Of a stretch of DNA of 64,000 nt, positions 9,691-20,880 are shown in pieces; position 1 is the stretch's first letter, and each line of letters starts with the position of its first letter. The notes beneath the pieces were generated by a model. It was not told the DNA's origin. It did no database searches and saw only the letters and a program-made list of their open reading frames with translations. Source of the stretch: Skeletonema tropicum (Eukaryota; Bacillariophyta; Thalassiosirophyceae; Thalassiosirales; Thalassiosiraceae); contig CM074137.1 of NCBI GenBank assembly GCA_037178625.1, positions 2,418,001 through 2,482,000 of the forward strand, written 5' to 3'. The position numbers were made by a program, and so were the translations under genes.

Positions 9691-10905
9691 ATGTGCCCTC
9701 CTTCCTCAAAAGACAACACTGGAACTCTCAAGGCTGTAATCGGCGTGCTCGGCCTTTCCACCATCGGTCTTCTCGCTGCCACCATCGCTCTTGCCGTGAA
9801 GCCTTCCCAGAATCCGGCTTCTGCGGCTGCCACTTCTGCCCCAGCCGCTACCGATTTCATTGCGCTCAGGGATGGTTCCTCTCTCTTGGACGATGATGCC
9901 AACGTGTGTGCTGGAGCTCAGCTCGCAGTAGCCAACAAGCTTTGTGCCGACTTGGAAGTTCCTACTCCTCAGGCTGGAGGAAATGTCACCAAGGGATATG
10001 TCGGTGATTTGGATGTTGGTGACTTGGTGCCCATCACCAAGTCTTACCAGGCTTCAAACATGTGCCCCGTCAACGTGCACTGGCATCTTGGAACTGAGCA
10101 CTACTCCTATGGTCAGTTCGACGAGAACGGTGATGGACCCCACGGTACTGCTGAGCGTCCCGAGTGGGCCAACCGTGATCTTGCTGGAAAGGACGTCCGT
10201 GGTGGATTCCGCTGCCATTACTACGATGCGGAAGACGAGAAGTTTACCAAGCCCTATGACTGGAAGTACTGCACCAACATGGAAGTTGGAGAGACCTACG
10301 AAGTTCACTGGCCCCACTCCGCCGCTGGAGACTGTGGCACTGTCAACCAGTTCCAAACTCCTTTCTACGATGGAGTGTTTTGCAACCTTCCCCTTGAAGT
10401 TTTCCAGCAAATTGCTGTGGATCCGCAGAACATTGCCAGCAACGTTGGTGTTCACGGTCAGGTCTTCACTGTGGTAAACGACGAAAGTTACTTCTACCCT
10501 GATATGATGCGTGGTATGATCATTGATAAGTCGAAGAACATGGGAACTGACATCCACTACTACACTGGATCCACCACTGGAACCTCCCGTAACAACGAAA
10601 TGTGCTCTCAGTACGCTCCCATCACTTGGCAGGTGGATCGTCAGTGCCACATGATCAGTGCCTCCTCCTTTGACAAGCTCTGTTACGATATGAAGCTCCA
10701 GCGTGATGATATGACGGATGATCTCTACCCCCACGGAAGTCGCGAGTTGGTCATGGACTCTCTTGTTGCCAACAATGCTGCCGATGCTGATTCCCTCGCT
10801 GCTGCCGATGCTGCTGCCGCCGCCGAGGAAGCTGCTCCTGCTGAGCCTGTTCCTGAGGTTCTTCCTGAGGTTGAAGATGCTCCTACTAGAAACCTCCGTG
10901 CCTAA
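9691..10905 (+). CDS. Delta-class carbonic anhydrase, membrane-anchored or secreted
   Basis: Single-exon gene of 404 residues. The core (about 65-345) matches the delta carbonic anhydrases first known from Thalassiosira weissflogii: ASNMCPVNVHWHLGTEHYS, a DGPHGTAERPEW loop, GGFRCHYYD and YEVHWPHSAAGDCG. His130 and His132, with His137, His206 or His209, are candidate zinc ligands. The enzyme interconverts CO2 and bicarbonate and probably serves inorganic carbon supply. A hydrophobic segment at residues 14-36 (VIGVLGLSTIGLLAATIALAV) would act as signal anchor or signal peptide, placing the enzyme outside the cytosol. The last 50 residues are Ala/Glu/Pro-rich and end RNLRA. There is no classic plastid presequence. 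The start is the only plausible upstream ATG. Confidence 0.93.
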   Translation: MCPPSSKDNTGTLKAVIGVLGLSTIGLLAATIALAVKPSQNPASAAATSAPAATDFIALRDGSSLLDDDANVCAGAQLAVANKLCADLEVPTPQAGGNVTKGYVGDLDVGDLVPITKSYQASNMCPVNVHWHLGTEHYSYGQFDENGDGPHGTAERPEWANRDLAGKDVRGGFRCHYYDAEDEKFTKPYDWKYCTNMEVGETYEVHWPHSAAGDCGTVNQFQTPFYDGVFCNLPLEVFQQIAVDPQNIASNVGVHGQVFTVVNDESYFYPDMMRGMIIDKSKNMGTDIHYYTGSTTGTSRNNEMCSQYAPITWQVDRQCHMISASSFDKLCYDMKLQRDDMTDDLYPHGSRELVMDSLVANNAADADSLAAADAAAAAEEAAPAEPVPEVLPEVEDAPTRNLRA

Positions 10906-10966
10906 ACACTGCTTGTGTGTTAGTGTGATAGCTGTTAGCATTTGATGTTCGATCTCTTAAAATATG

Positions 10967-11019
10967 AAAATCTGAAGGAGAATAAGAAGCAAACATCTGT
11001 GGGAAGACCTTCAGATTTT
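10967..11019. repeat. 12-bp inverted repeat behind carbonic anhydrase
   Basis: AAAATCTGAAGG (10967-10978) pairs with CCTTCAGATTTT (11008-11019) about 60 bp after the stop codon. It probably lies in the 3' untranslated region and would form a stem in the mRNA. The role is unknown. Confidence 0.5.
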
Positions 11020-11511
11020 TAAAGTAGTTAAATTATTCGTCGTTATTCTTTGAATAAGAAGTCTCTAAAGCTCTGTACATCTCTTTAAGTATTTCGAATT
11101 TAGGCTTCGATATCTAAGTAGCTGCTTGAATCTTTTGATTATTTTTGAGATTATCATCCAAATGCATTTGCATGCAATTGAAGCTGCGTTTGCGTCCCAC
11201 CCAGCTACAGAAAATATGCATTTGCAGTCCACCACCTTCCACTACGCTCCTTTGAAATGTGCATTTGCATCTTGTTCGTTCGTTCCAACAAGTCCAAGGT
11301 TTCGCAGGAGTGGACACATATCTCAAAAAAAGACATCCATCTGATATGACGTTATACGCCCACGAATTCGGGTACTCGCCCACCACGCACCCCGCCATGA
11401 AAAATGAAAACCACCATGCACCATGTCGACGAGGGTTGAGAGTTGAGAAAGCGCCGTTCTAGCTATTCAACAACCCTCCTCCCTAATAAACCAAACAGAG
11501 TTTGGTCAAAG
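11020..11511. other. Intergenic, carbonic anhydrase to NDUFS8
   Basis: No gene seen. ATGCATTTGCA-like motifs recur at about 11160, 11216 and 11257. The downstream end includes the leader of the complex I gene. Confidence 0.5.
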
Positions 11512-12445
11512 ATGTCATTCATTGCACTAGCAAGCCGGAGAGTAATTTCTGGCACCGTTCAGCGGTCGTCCACCGCTGCCGCGGCCATTGGGGGCACTCG
11601 TCAAATGAGTGTTGCCGATAAAGATAATATTTTGCCAGTGAGTTTTCCGACGTATAATTATTATCTCTTGGTGATTCATTGGATGAACAACCAGTACATC
11701 ATTATTTTTATTTTTGATGGACGTGATTCGATTGTTAGCTATTGTTGAGATTATTATGTCCGTGCACATGATGTGTCTCTAACTCTTTCCTTTTCCACCC
11801 CATCATCAAAAATTAAATCACCCACTCACTCAAAAAAAACAACAGACATCATGGGAAAACATCTTTGAACGCTCCTCCAAAATCTTCTTCATGACCGAAA
11901 TCTTCCGTGCCTTCTGGCTCTCGGGTGAAGTCGCATTGAAACCCAAGGTAACCATCAACTACCCCTACGAAAAAGGCTACCTCTCCCCCCGTTTCCGTGG
12001 GGAGCATGCGTTACGACGTTACCCATCCGGGGATGAGCGTTGTATTGCTTGTAAATTGTGTGAGGCGGCGTGTCCGGCGCAGGCTATTACGATTGATGCG
12101 GAGGAGAGAGAGGATGGGGCGAGGAGGACTACGAGATATGATATTGATATGACCAAGTGTATTTATTGTGGATTTGTAAGTTGGGAGGGAAATGTTGGTT
12201 TTCTTTTTTGTATTGTGGTCTTTTCATTATTGGTATCAACGCTGACGACGTTTTCTTCTTTTTTCTTCATTTTTTAGTGCCAAGAGGCATGCCCAGTCGA
12301 TGCAATTGTCGAAGGACCCAACTTTGAATTTGCCACTGAAACTCACGAAGAGTTGTTGTACGATAAGGAGAAATTGTTGAGTAATGGTGATAAGTGGGAG
12401 AAACAGATTGCAAAGAATCTGCTCAGTGAACATTTGTACCGTTAA
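11512..12445 (+). CDS. NDUFS8: NADH:ubiquinone oxidoreductase 23-kDa subunit (TYKY), mitochondrial
   Basis: Three exons: 11512-11637, 11846-12175 and 12278-12445, all joined in phase 0, encoding 207 residues. The product carries two 4Fe-4S clusters (N6a and N6b) in the arm of respiratory complex I that passes electrons to ubiquinone. Both ferredoxin motifs are complete: [12 protein letters not shown] (Cys108, 111, 114, 118) and CIYCGFCQEACP (Cys147, 150, 153, 157). The second motif is split by intron 2 between Phe152 and Cys153, which confirms the join. Family landmarks [29 protein letters not shown] and the C-terminal [11 protein letters not shown] are present. The first 40 residues are Arg/Ser/Ala-rich with few acids, as expected of a mitochondrial presequence. 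The splice boundaries are GTGAGT..ACAG and GTAAGT..TTAG. Confidence 0.95.
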
Positions 12446-14179
12446 TTATTCAGATGGGAGATTGAGAGAGATAGAGTTTGGGAGGTGACCTCATTTGTGA
12501 GAGATTGAGTTAGGAGGGGGGAGGATGAAGGGGAATGTAAAAATAAGTAATTATTACAATGAACTGAACTTTTTAACATTCCATCTTACATTGGACATTA
12601 AATGTACAGTGAAAAACATGACGTGACAGTGGATGCGACGATAAGAATAACCATAGAGGCACGTGGAACCACAGATCCAGATCTATTTCACTCAGCAGGA
12701 ACTCCTGTCCATCCATGGGATAGTATTTGTATTTTGTTGTTGTTGGATCTTTTACAATGCGCATCACCTTCAATGTCGTCACATCATGCGATTCTTTCTT
12801 ATTGCTCTTACATCCTCTTCATATTTTGGCTAAATGGTTTCCACAATACTGCAAAAGACATGCTCTCAACCACAATAGCTTACCTTCGTGTCCCAGAATC
12901 GTCTTCCTCATGCTCAGGCTGAAGTAACATATCAGAAAGAATCAGGATCAGGCTCAAACGGTACAAGTCTCGTTGATGAATGGAAAGACAGTAATAGAAT
13001 ATGTGAGTGCATTGTCTCGCATGAGTCAGAAGCGGAATTCTATCGCATCGAGTTTCATGTCTGCCACGTACTCTGCTTGGAAAGGAGCCGCAGCTAGGAG
13101 TGGGTGAGACAATCCCAGTTTTAATGATGACGAGTCATTAGAAGAAGTTGGCGTAGATGAAGATGTGAGTGGATCCAATGCGTTTCTATGGTAGCGATGT
13201 AGACGAGACATTGGAACAAGTTGACATAGATTTAGTGGATTGAGAGAGTACTTCTTGGACTCTGACTCTGGGCATGACCGAGGAGAATCATCTGAAGTAC
13301 TCTCGACTCGAGTTGTATTTGCTGCACAATCTTACTCCTGTAGCACAATCACTCTCACTTGCGCAAAAGGGATTGATCTATGATATGCTTGGGCTGGCGT
13401 AGATGGAACAGGAGTCAGTGCTAAGTCGTATGGGGACTTGACTTGGAATCTCTAGATCTAGCTCTAGCCCTCTCGGGTGCCTCGAATTGAGTTCCATCTC
13501 CTGTCCATAGTGATCTGCTATCTCTATATGTTCTTAGCTGTTTCATCATTACATGCAAGAACGCAGATAGGGGAACGAAAATCCTCTATTGTTGAATGAT
13601 CAAGCTACAGCTGTGCCTGGGCCTGAGTCTGAGTGTCATAGTCATAGCCTGGAAGGAGGGCAGCTTTTTTGACTCTTGCTCTTATTTTTTTGCAGAGCCA
13701 GCAGGAGATGAAATTTGTGAATGAAAATGCGGAGAACAGCTTCATCTAGCTTCATGGTAATCTGTAATAGATAATAGATAGATGTCCAGCATGCAGGCCC
13801 AGGCAGCCTCCGTCTCTCCAGCTCAAGCTCTCTTCAGTCAACACAAAAGGAGGAAAGGAAGTACCGGATTCGGGCCAGTATTGGAGCAGCTATGCGTTTA
13901 GTCTCCTCTCGGACACTTTTGTACGCGTTCGTGTCCGACCGAAGTTCTGCAGCTGCGCAGAGAAGATCTTTCCTGTTCCTCTTGACTCCGGACAAGCGAT
14001 CCACATCACCATTTCAAACGAAGGCGAAGATCGTTTGTGTCAGTGACCTTCAACTCAACGGTCGATACATCATACTCCTGTGTAATACTCCTCTGTAGCA
14101 AGCAAAGCAACCAATTGCTGCACCGGATGAATCTTAAATAACTGGAGCAGTAATATAAAAGTAATAATAACAGTCAAAG
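12446..14179. other. Intergenic, 1.7 kb
   Basis: Only short open frames with no recognisable product. At 13909-13938 there is a small inverted repeat (TCGGACAC..GTGTCCGA) echoing the CGGAC motif of the transposon-like element at 5621-7000. Nothing else is supported. Confidence 0.5.
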
Positions 14180-16950
14180 ATGCCTTTTTTCGGCAAGTCG
14201 TCGAGCAACGGCGGCAACAAAGACGACAGAAAGGACGATAAGAAGAGTAGTCGTAGAAGTTCCAGTTCCAACATTGACACCTCTGAAGAAAAGAAGAAGA
14301 AGAGCAGCAGCAAAGATAAAGATAGAAAGAAGAAGTCGTCTTCGTCGTCAGAGGATAAAAGGAGAAGCAGTGGCAGCAAAGATAAAGACAAGGATAAAAA
14401 GAAGAAATCTTCATCGTCATCTTCGGATGATAAAAAAAAATCGTCCAAACGAAGTAGCGGTGGCAGTTCCAGTTCCAAACATGGCAGCAGCAGTGAAAAA
14501 AACATATCATCCAGCACAAAATCCGCATCAGCAGCAGCACCCCCCTCCGCATCAGCTGGAGGACCCGACGGCGGTGCCCCCACAGGCCCCAGATCAGTCA
14601 CATTTCGTGTCCAAGTTCCTCCAAATGTCAAACCGGGCGAAGAATTCTCCGTCTATGCCGGTAAAAAAATTGTCAAGGTACGTTGTCCACGCAATGTACG
14701 TCCCGGACAATCACTTCAAATTTCCCTACCAGTAAATCCAGCTGATCTCGACAACAACAATGGCAATGGAAGAGAGGGAAGCGCAGGATCCGACAGTGGT
14801 GGTGGTGGAGGAGGAGGAGGGATGGGTGGTGGTCCCCCACACCCCAACGAAATGCAACTCCCCCCCGATTCCGACAATGTCTCCAAAATCCCCAATCAAA
14901 CCCTCGCCCCAGGCGAACAACCCGCCTACATGGTCAAAATTCCCGAGGGGGTACGCGGCGGTACGCAATTCCCAGTCACAATCAACGGACAGCAATTAAT
15001 GGTAACTTGTCCACAAATGGCACGTCATCCCATGAGTGTACGGATTGTTCCTCCCCCCCCTCCCAAAAACATGGGTGGTGGAGATGGACGAAATGGAAGT
15101 GGTGGACAATTAAATAACGGTGGTGCATCCAATCATCCATTACAACGACGTATCCCCAACCGTGTCTTAAATCCCAACAAACAAACATCCGATAAAACTC
15201 AAATGTTTGAAGTGGTAGTACCCACGGGAGTACGTCCAGGACAACCATTTGCATTATTAGCGGGGGGTGTACGAGTATTGGTCACTTGTCCCAAGAATGC
15301 CGTTCCTGGTAAAACTATCCGATTCCACTTACCAATTGCACTCGTGAATGCCAATAAGGATGGTGGACCCAAATCCAAATTGGCCGAGATTAAACTATCC
15401 TATGATAAGGATGGATGGACACGTACCATTCGTGCTACCGATATGAAATTCCAATGGACACGATTTGATACCGATGGGAATGTCGATACACGAAATCGAT
15501 TCGATACGGAACGGTCGGCCTATGTACGTAAATTGGATTGGGAGGCGGATGATGATCGTATGCGCAAGGGACGTGTTTCGTTGGTTACCCCCGATAAGGG
15601 GGTGGTGGATTCGAAAATTAAGAGTGCCAATGGGACAGACTTGGTTACCTTTGAGGATATTGCGACTGCTCAGAATAAGAGTTATGAGGATAAGATACAG
15701 TGGTTTCAGGATACTTGTGCCCAATTGTGTGTGGAGTGGAATGAGGGTCATATGAGGATGAATGTCCGTCGTGATTATTTGTTGAGTGATTCAATGGAGG
15801 CAGTGATGAGTTTGAGTCGGAAGGATTTGAGAAAGGTTTGGAGGTTTGAGTTTATTGGGGAGGCGGGTATTGATGCTGGTGGGTTGGCGAGAGAGTGGTT
15901 TGAGTTGGTGACGGAGGAGGTGTTTGATCCGGATATGGGGTTGTGGCAGACTAGTGCGACGAATCAGATGTGTATGCAGATTAATCCTGCAAGTGGTAAG
16001 TTTGAGTTGTTGTTTGTAGTGATTCGTGGTTGTGGATGTTACTTTGTTTTACCATTCCAACTGTTGCTCACAATCTTCCTCCCAATGTGTAAATAGAAAT
16101 TTCCTGTCCTGATGATCATCTCATTTACTTCCGATTTATTGGTCGTGTCATGGGAAAGGCAATGTTCGATCGTCAATTAGTCAAAGGACACATGGTAAAA
16201 CACATGTACAAACACATCTTAGGTTGGCCAATCATGTTTAATGACTTGAAGGATATCGATGAAGAATATTACAATTCTCTAAAGGGATTGAAGGATCTTG
16301 GCGCCGATGTTGAATACGTATACATGGACTTTACTGCAACAGAGGAAACTCTGGGAGTGAAGCAAACTGTGGATTTGGTTCCCAATGGAGCGAATATTGA
16401 TGTTACCGAGGAGAATCTGCCCGAGTATATTGAGGCATGTCTTAAGTATCGTATGCTTGGTCGTTATGAAGCTCAGGTGAATGAGCTTTTACTTGGATTC
16501 TTCGATGTCATTCCCGAACCGCTACTGACAATATTTGACTTTCAAGAGTTGGAATTGCTCATGTGCGGATTACCCGAAATTGAAATGGAAGATTGGAAGA
16601 AACACACTGAATATTCTGGTGAGTATGATCGTGATGGACCAAACCACGATGTATGTATCTGGTTCTGGGAGGTTGTTAGCGAATATGACCAAGAGTTGAA
16701 AGCAAGACTGCTTCAATTTGTCACTGGTACGTCGGGAGTACCAGCGAAGGGATTTGGAAGTTTACAGGGGAATGACGGAAATGTACGAAAGTTCACCATA
16801 CACGGTGTCAGTCTTGAAACTTGTGTATACCCAAGGTCGCACACATGTTTCAATCGCATTGATCTGCCGTTATACGAGGATAAGGAAGAGTTGGAAGAAA
16901 AGTTGAAGATTGCTATCACTATGGCATCAACAGGTTTCGATATTGAGTAG
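14180..16950 (+). CDS. HECT-type E3 ubiquitin ligase with three N-terminal repeat domains
   Basis: Two exons, 14180-15995 and 16097-16950, encode 889 residues; the join restores NPASEISCPDDHLIYFRFIGR of the HECT fold. Residues 1-125 are a Ser/Lys-rich disordered head. Three copies of a roughly 45-residue unit follow, with the pattern V-P-x-G-V-x-P-G ... V-x-CP ... P-G ... LP, at about 136-180, 251-290 and 346-392. A Gly/Pro linker separates them. The HECT domain fills about residues 420-889: FEFIGEAGIDAGGLAREWF marks its start, and SHTCFNRIDLP contains the catalytic Cys856 that accepts ubiquitin from an E2. The C-terminal MASTGFDIE fits the short acidic end of HECT ligases. The repeats probably bind substrate or lipid, but I do not recognise a named family. 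Confidence 0.92.
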
Positions 16951-18138
16951 AGTAGATCGCTTAAAGAGAGAATAGTTAATGTTAATGTATGCCTGAGCTA
17001 AGTTGTGTTTATAGTACGTAAATACTTTATTTAGGATATCTACCTCCTTGCGAATAATTTGATTTACAGTTACCGGCCTTCATCGCAGACTATTCCAGCT
17101 TCACCTCGAAGGTCTCGAGCCACATGCTTACTATGGCCAATGTTACCAACCGGACCAGCTCTGCTGATCCACTAGCCCAAGCAAGCACTAGAGGGCGGGT
17201 ATACTTGGCCCCACCTTCTGTTCCCACCTACTTAAAAGCGCACAATCCTCAAGGACACATCTTGCATTTTGGTAATGTTAATGACCAGCCCCGCCGCAAA
17301 AACACCTTCGCCCATGGATTTCTTTGTCCACTACAAAGTGAGGCAGGATGGGTACATACTTACTTCATGATATGTAACGATGAAAAACACAGACACAATA
17401 ACAAAGAGGATCCTAAAAGGGTGAATGCAGGCAAGAGATTGATGCAGAGCCGGAAGACTCAAGTGAACATGATCGGGCGAAGAAAAGAGAAAGCTAGTAG
17501 TGGCTTAGTCTACGATGAGGCACGATCGAATACTTATATACTTATTGTGACCGTCTCATGATGGTCAGCATAATATTATGGCTGATCAAAAGTCACGAAC
17601 GGCTAAGGAATGACCGATAACCACTGAAAGTGTCCCGAGTGCTATTGAGACTCAATAAGTAAGGATCAGGTCCATACTTACTTATGTGATTCTTTTATGT
17701 GCACTGATGTCCATGGGCAGAATCCTTACTTACGATCGGAACTTTTCTATGTCTACTGACTTCCGTCAGGTACTGAGTACCATATCGCTGACGGTACCTT
17801 CAAACGATCGAACATCAAACCACCCTCGGCGGTATTCTACCTACTACATATAATTTTCTGACGTTTGTTCACGGTTCGCGGTTCGGCGAACACGTCGGCA
17901 CTCTCATACCACCCTACATAAGGTCTTCTGTCATATCTGGGAGTCCTCTTCAGAGGGACTCTGCAGATAAGTGCTGAGTCCTTCAAGTGACTCAGACAGG
18001 TGTCTGAAGATCCTATGTAGGGTGCTCTCATACGATCGGTAAAGTGTGACCCCTCAACAATTGTTTCCGAAGTCAAAGGCGATGCGGCGTAATTATTGTT
18101 CTGGTTCTGTGTTATTAAATCCGCCATAGTTTATCCTC
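16951..18138. other. Intergenic with MITE
   Basis: Contains the 115-bp MITE at 17910-18024. A weak inverted pair (taagtaaggat near 17655, atccttactta near 17725) may be another small element. A 145-codon open frame at 17124-17561 has no recognisable content and is not annotated. Confidence 0.5.
17910..18024 (+). mobile_element. MITE, copy 1, with exact 9-bp target duplication
   Basis: A 115-bp element starting CACCCTACATAAGG and ending CCTATGTAGGGTG, with terminal inverted repeats. It is flanked on both sides by CTCTCATAC (17901-17909 and 18025-18033). The exact 9-bp duplication marks a fairly recent Mutator-type insertion. A second copy lies inverted at 19938-20028, on the other side of the RING/Sel1 gene. 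Confidence 0.85.
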
Positions 18139-19554
18139 ATGAATACAGTGATGATGCCACCCCTCTTCTACAACGGCACCGGAGCTCTCCTACTCCTATC
18201 TTTATTCTCATTCCTTTGCCTTTGCCTTCGGCATTATCGAAGCAGCGATCTGATGGGTGCTTTCGCGGCCATGAGCACAGAACTGGTAACTCTCTTCCTT
18301 TACGGCGCTTTCCTGTCTTTCATATTGATATTTGCACTTCGAATGATGGCAACTTACAGCAAGGATGAGGACGATACAAATGCGCAGAAGCAAATTCAAT
18401 TCCAAGATCAAGATACGAACAACAGCGATGTCACCTCGACGATGAGCGCCAATAAGGATCAGCAGGGCGATGCCATCAGCTGCTCTTCATGCAGCATCTC
18501 TGAAGATGAGGACACCCACGTCAAGACTAGTGATGTATGCGACCTCATTCAAGATTGCAGCGATGACTGTGAGAAAAGGCACAGGCCAGCACACGACGAA
18601 TCGTGTCAGATGCGGGCTGAGACGCACGACGAGACTTTGTTCCAGCAGCCCGAGAGCACACACCTTGGAGACTGCCCTATCTGCCTACTGCCCCTCCCAG
18701 ACGACATTAATGCATATATAATGGAATCTTGCTGCAGCATGTTTGTGTGTAATGGATGCTCCCATGCGAACCGGCAACGAGAGCTGGAGGGTGGTCTTGA
18801 GCAAAGGTGCCCGTTCTGCAGGGTCACTCCTCCAGCAACTAATGAAGAAGGAGAGGTGAGAAAGATGAAGAGGGTCGAGGCGAACGATCCAGTTGCCCTG
18901 TGTGAAGTGGGTAAGAAGCATTATCACGACGGAGACTTTAGCGCTGCATTTGAGTACTGGACAAGGGCAATTGAAAGAGAAGGCCCGGGCGCAGTAGATG
19001 CACATGATAACCTTGCATTAATGTATCAGAAGGGTCTAGGTGGTGCCGAGAAGGATGAACAAAAGGAACTGTACCATCTGAAGGTGGCTGCCATTGCTGG
19101 TCACCCTTCGGCGAGGTTCAGCCTTGCAAATTATGAGGGTAGACATGGGAGGAATGATAGAGCAGTGAAGCATCTCATTATTGCAGTGAAGCAAGGATCT
19201 TCTGACGCAATACAGACGCTGAAGAAGATGTATGGACAGGGAATGATCAAGAAAGAGGGCTTTGCGGCATGTCTGCGTGTGTACCAGAAAGCTGTGGAAG
19301 CAACAAAGAGTCCACAAAGGGAGCTAGCAGCAAAGTCTGTAGCTCAAGGGTTGAATCCATGGGATCGAGTGCAAACTCATGGGTCATCTCAAACGCAAAG
19401 GCAAAAGCCGCTGGATAGAACCAGAGCGATGAATGGTACAAGAGGTAAAGGAGGGAAGAAGTCATCCAAGAAGGGAAAGGTGAAACAGGCAAAGCAGCAC
19501 GAAAAACAGATGGCGATAACGACGACGTGTAAGCAGACATCGAAGAAGTTGTGA
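18139..19554 (+). CDS. Membrane RING-like protein with Sel1-type repeats
   Basis: Single-exon gene of 471 residues. Two hydrophobic spans lie at about residues 13-35 and 45-70. After an acidic, Cys-containing linker comes a RING-like zinc finger: CPIC (180-183), CCSMFVCNGC, and CPFC (224-227). It lacks an obvious His ligand, so it is a variant of the C3HC4 type. Residues 245-405 hold Sel1/TPR-like helical repeats, for example ALCEVGKKHYHDGDFSAAFEYW and AHDNLALMYQKGLGG. The end is very basic (KGGKKSSKKGKVK). RING plus Sel1 proteins are greatly expanded in diatoms; membrane quality control or ubiquitin ligation is a reasonable guess, but the substrate is unknown. The gene is bracketed by two inverted copies of one MITE. 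Confidence 0.85.
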   Translation: MNTVMMPPLFYNGTGALLLLSLFSFLCLCLRHYRSSDLMGAFAAMSTELVTLFLYGAFLSFILIFALRMMATYSKDEDDTNAQKQIQFQDQDTNNSDVTSTMSANKDQQGDAISCSSCSISEDEDTHVKTSDVCDLIQDCSDDCEKRHRPAHDESCQMRAETHDETLFQQPESTHLGDCPICLLPLPDDINAYIMESCCSMFVCNGCSHANRQRELEGGLEQRCPFCRVTPPATNEEGEVRKMKRVEANDPVALCEVGKKHYHDGDFSAAFEYWTRAIEREGPGAVDAHDNLALMYQKGLGGAEKDEQKELYHLKVAAIAGHPSARFSLANYEGRHGRNDRAVKHLIIAVKQGSSDAIQTLKKMYGQGMIKKEGFAACLRVYQKAVEATKSPQRELAAKSVAQGLNPWDRVQTHGSSQTQRQKPLDRTRAMNGTRGKGGKKSSKKGKVKQAKQHEKQMAITTTCKQTSKKL

Positions 19555-20555
19555 TATTATGAGGGAGTTGGGGCTTAATGTTCAGGCTTGATTGATTAGG
19601 TCTCGCCTTTAGAAATTGTGCAAATTCTTTAAAAGAATAATAATCAATCAATATCTACTATTCATGTAGCTCCTGCCCAGAGGACATAGTTTCGAAGAAG
19701 AGGGCAAGGATTGATGTCGATAGTGCAAGGCAAGAGAAACGCATGACATGTGGAGCACATATTGTAGTGAAGAGCGTCCTTTCATTCCTTCAACTGAAAT
19801 GATCGATCACGAGAAGAAGTCCACATACATATTAATACATTAATGAGATGCATATCGATAAATTATGTTCATGAATACCTGCTCTTTCTTGTGGTTTTGT
19901 GGAGTTGCGTCTTTACTTTTACGATACCTTCTATAACCACCCTACATAGGATCTTCAGACACCTGTCTGAGTCACTTGGAGGACTCAGCGAGGACTCCCA
20001 TGTATGACAGAAGTCCTTATGTAGGGTGTTCTATCGTAAGTAGCTCCTCCGATGACGATGAGTAATAATTCTTACTAGCCTCGCTGACGCTCGTCTAGCC
20101 GCTGCGCGGGTTTTCTAAATAAGAGAGGAGGCACCGGCTATCTACTACGATATTGATTGTGTCTACTTATATACATAGCAGTATTCAAATAGTACGTTAT
20201 GTAACACTTTAATAATTATGTAATAAAGGTTGTACATTGCCTTCTACGAATGCTGTGTAGTGATTACTGAGAAACGGTTGGGAGAATATTGATTTATGTG
20301 AGAGGGATTATCTATGAAGAGGTTTAATGTGAACGTGTGGAAACGATTGAAGACAGGTAGGAAGAAATTAGAGCGAGACGTAAATCATTTGGTGAAATAA
20401 TATTCTACAGGACTGTTAGTATGATTTGGCAGAGTTAGTACCCACTCTCGGATTCCTTCTTAATGTTGGTGAAAGTGGTGATGTAATTGACGTTAGAAGT
20501 GAGAGCCTTGTTGTACAATGTAAGAGTATCATGTTCATTTCTGATATTGTTGAGG
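19555..20555. other. Intergenic, downstream of RING/Sel1 gene
   Basis: Holds the second MITE copy (19938-20028). No gene seen; short open frames only. Confidence 0.5.
19938..20028 (-). mobile_element. MITE, copy 2, inverted relative to copy 1
   Basis: A 91-bp element with the same ends as the one at 17910-18024 (CACCCTACATAGGATCTTC ... TTATGTAGGGTG). Its reverse complement aligns with copy 1 except for a shorter centre. The flanks TTCTATAAC and TTCTATCGT match in the first six of nine positions, so the target duplication is degraded and this copy may be older. Confidence 0.8.
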
Positions 20556-20880
20556 GTTTCATGATGTGTTCGCATCAACTTTCATGCTTCTCATCAGCTC
20601 CAGAAGAAGTTGATTGATATTTAGTAAAAGTTTACAGTGAGGGCTTGTATCTTATCTATCTCCATATGAAGAAAACACAAGGAAGCCTCCTGTAAACTCA
20701 AAACCCTATTTCTGACACTCACACATCAACTGTACCCTTACTAAAAATTAGAACCCTATTTCTTGACACTCCACATCACACGTCCAAATCAAAGTTATCT
20801 TCCTCCAGTTAGCTCCCTCCCTCCATTACCCATACAAAAAAGATACAAAAATAAAAAAACAAAACCCAACAACAGCACTT
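20556..20880. repeat. 325-bp perfect direct repeat, copy 1
   Basis: Reading both copies side by side, 20556-20880 and 21242-21566 show no difference (offset 686 bp). Copy 2 abuts the histone H3 start codon region. The block holds two of the six CCCTATTTCTTGACACTC-like motifs. Exact identity means a very recent duplication, gene conversion, or an assembly artefact. Confidence 0.92.

Noticed and set aside
10054..10941. 295-codon minus-strand frame opposite carbonic anhydrase
   Set aside because: Antisense shadow; the plus-strand frame has clear family motifs.
17124..17561. 145-codon open frame between HECT and RING/Sel1 genes
   Set aside because: Starts at ATG but has no domain, biased codon use or signal, and lies in a MITE-containing region. 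Could be chance; transcripts would be needed.
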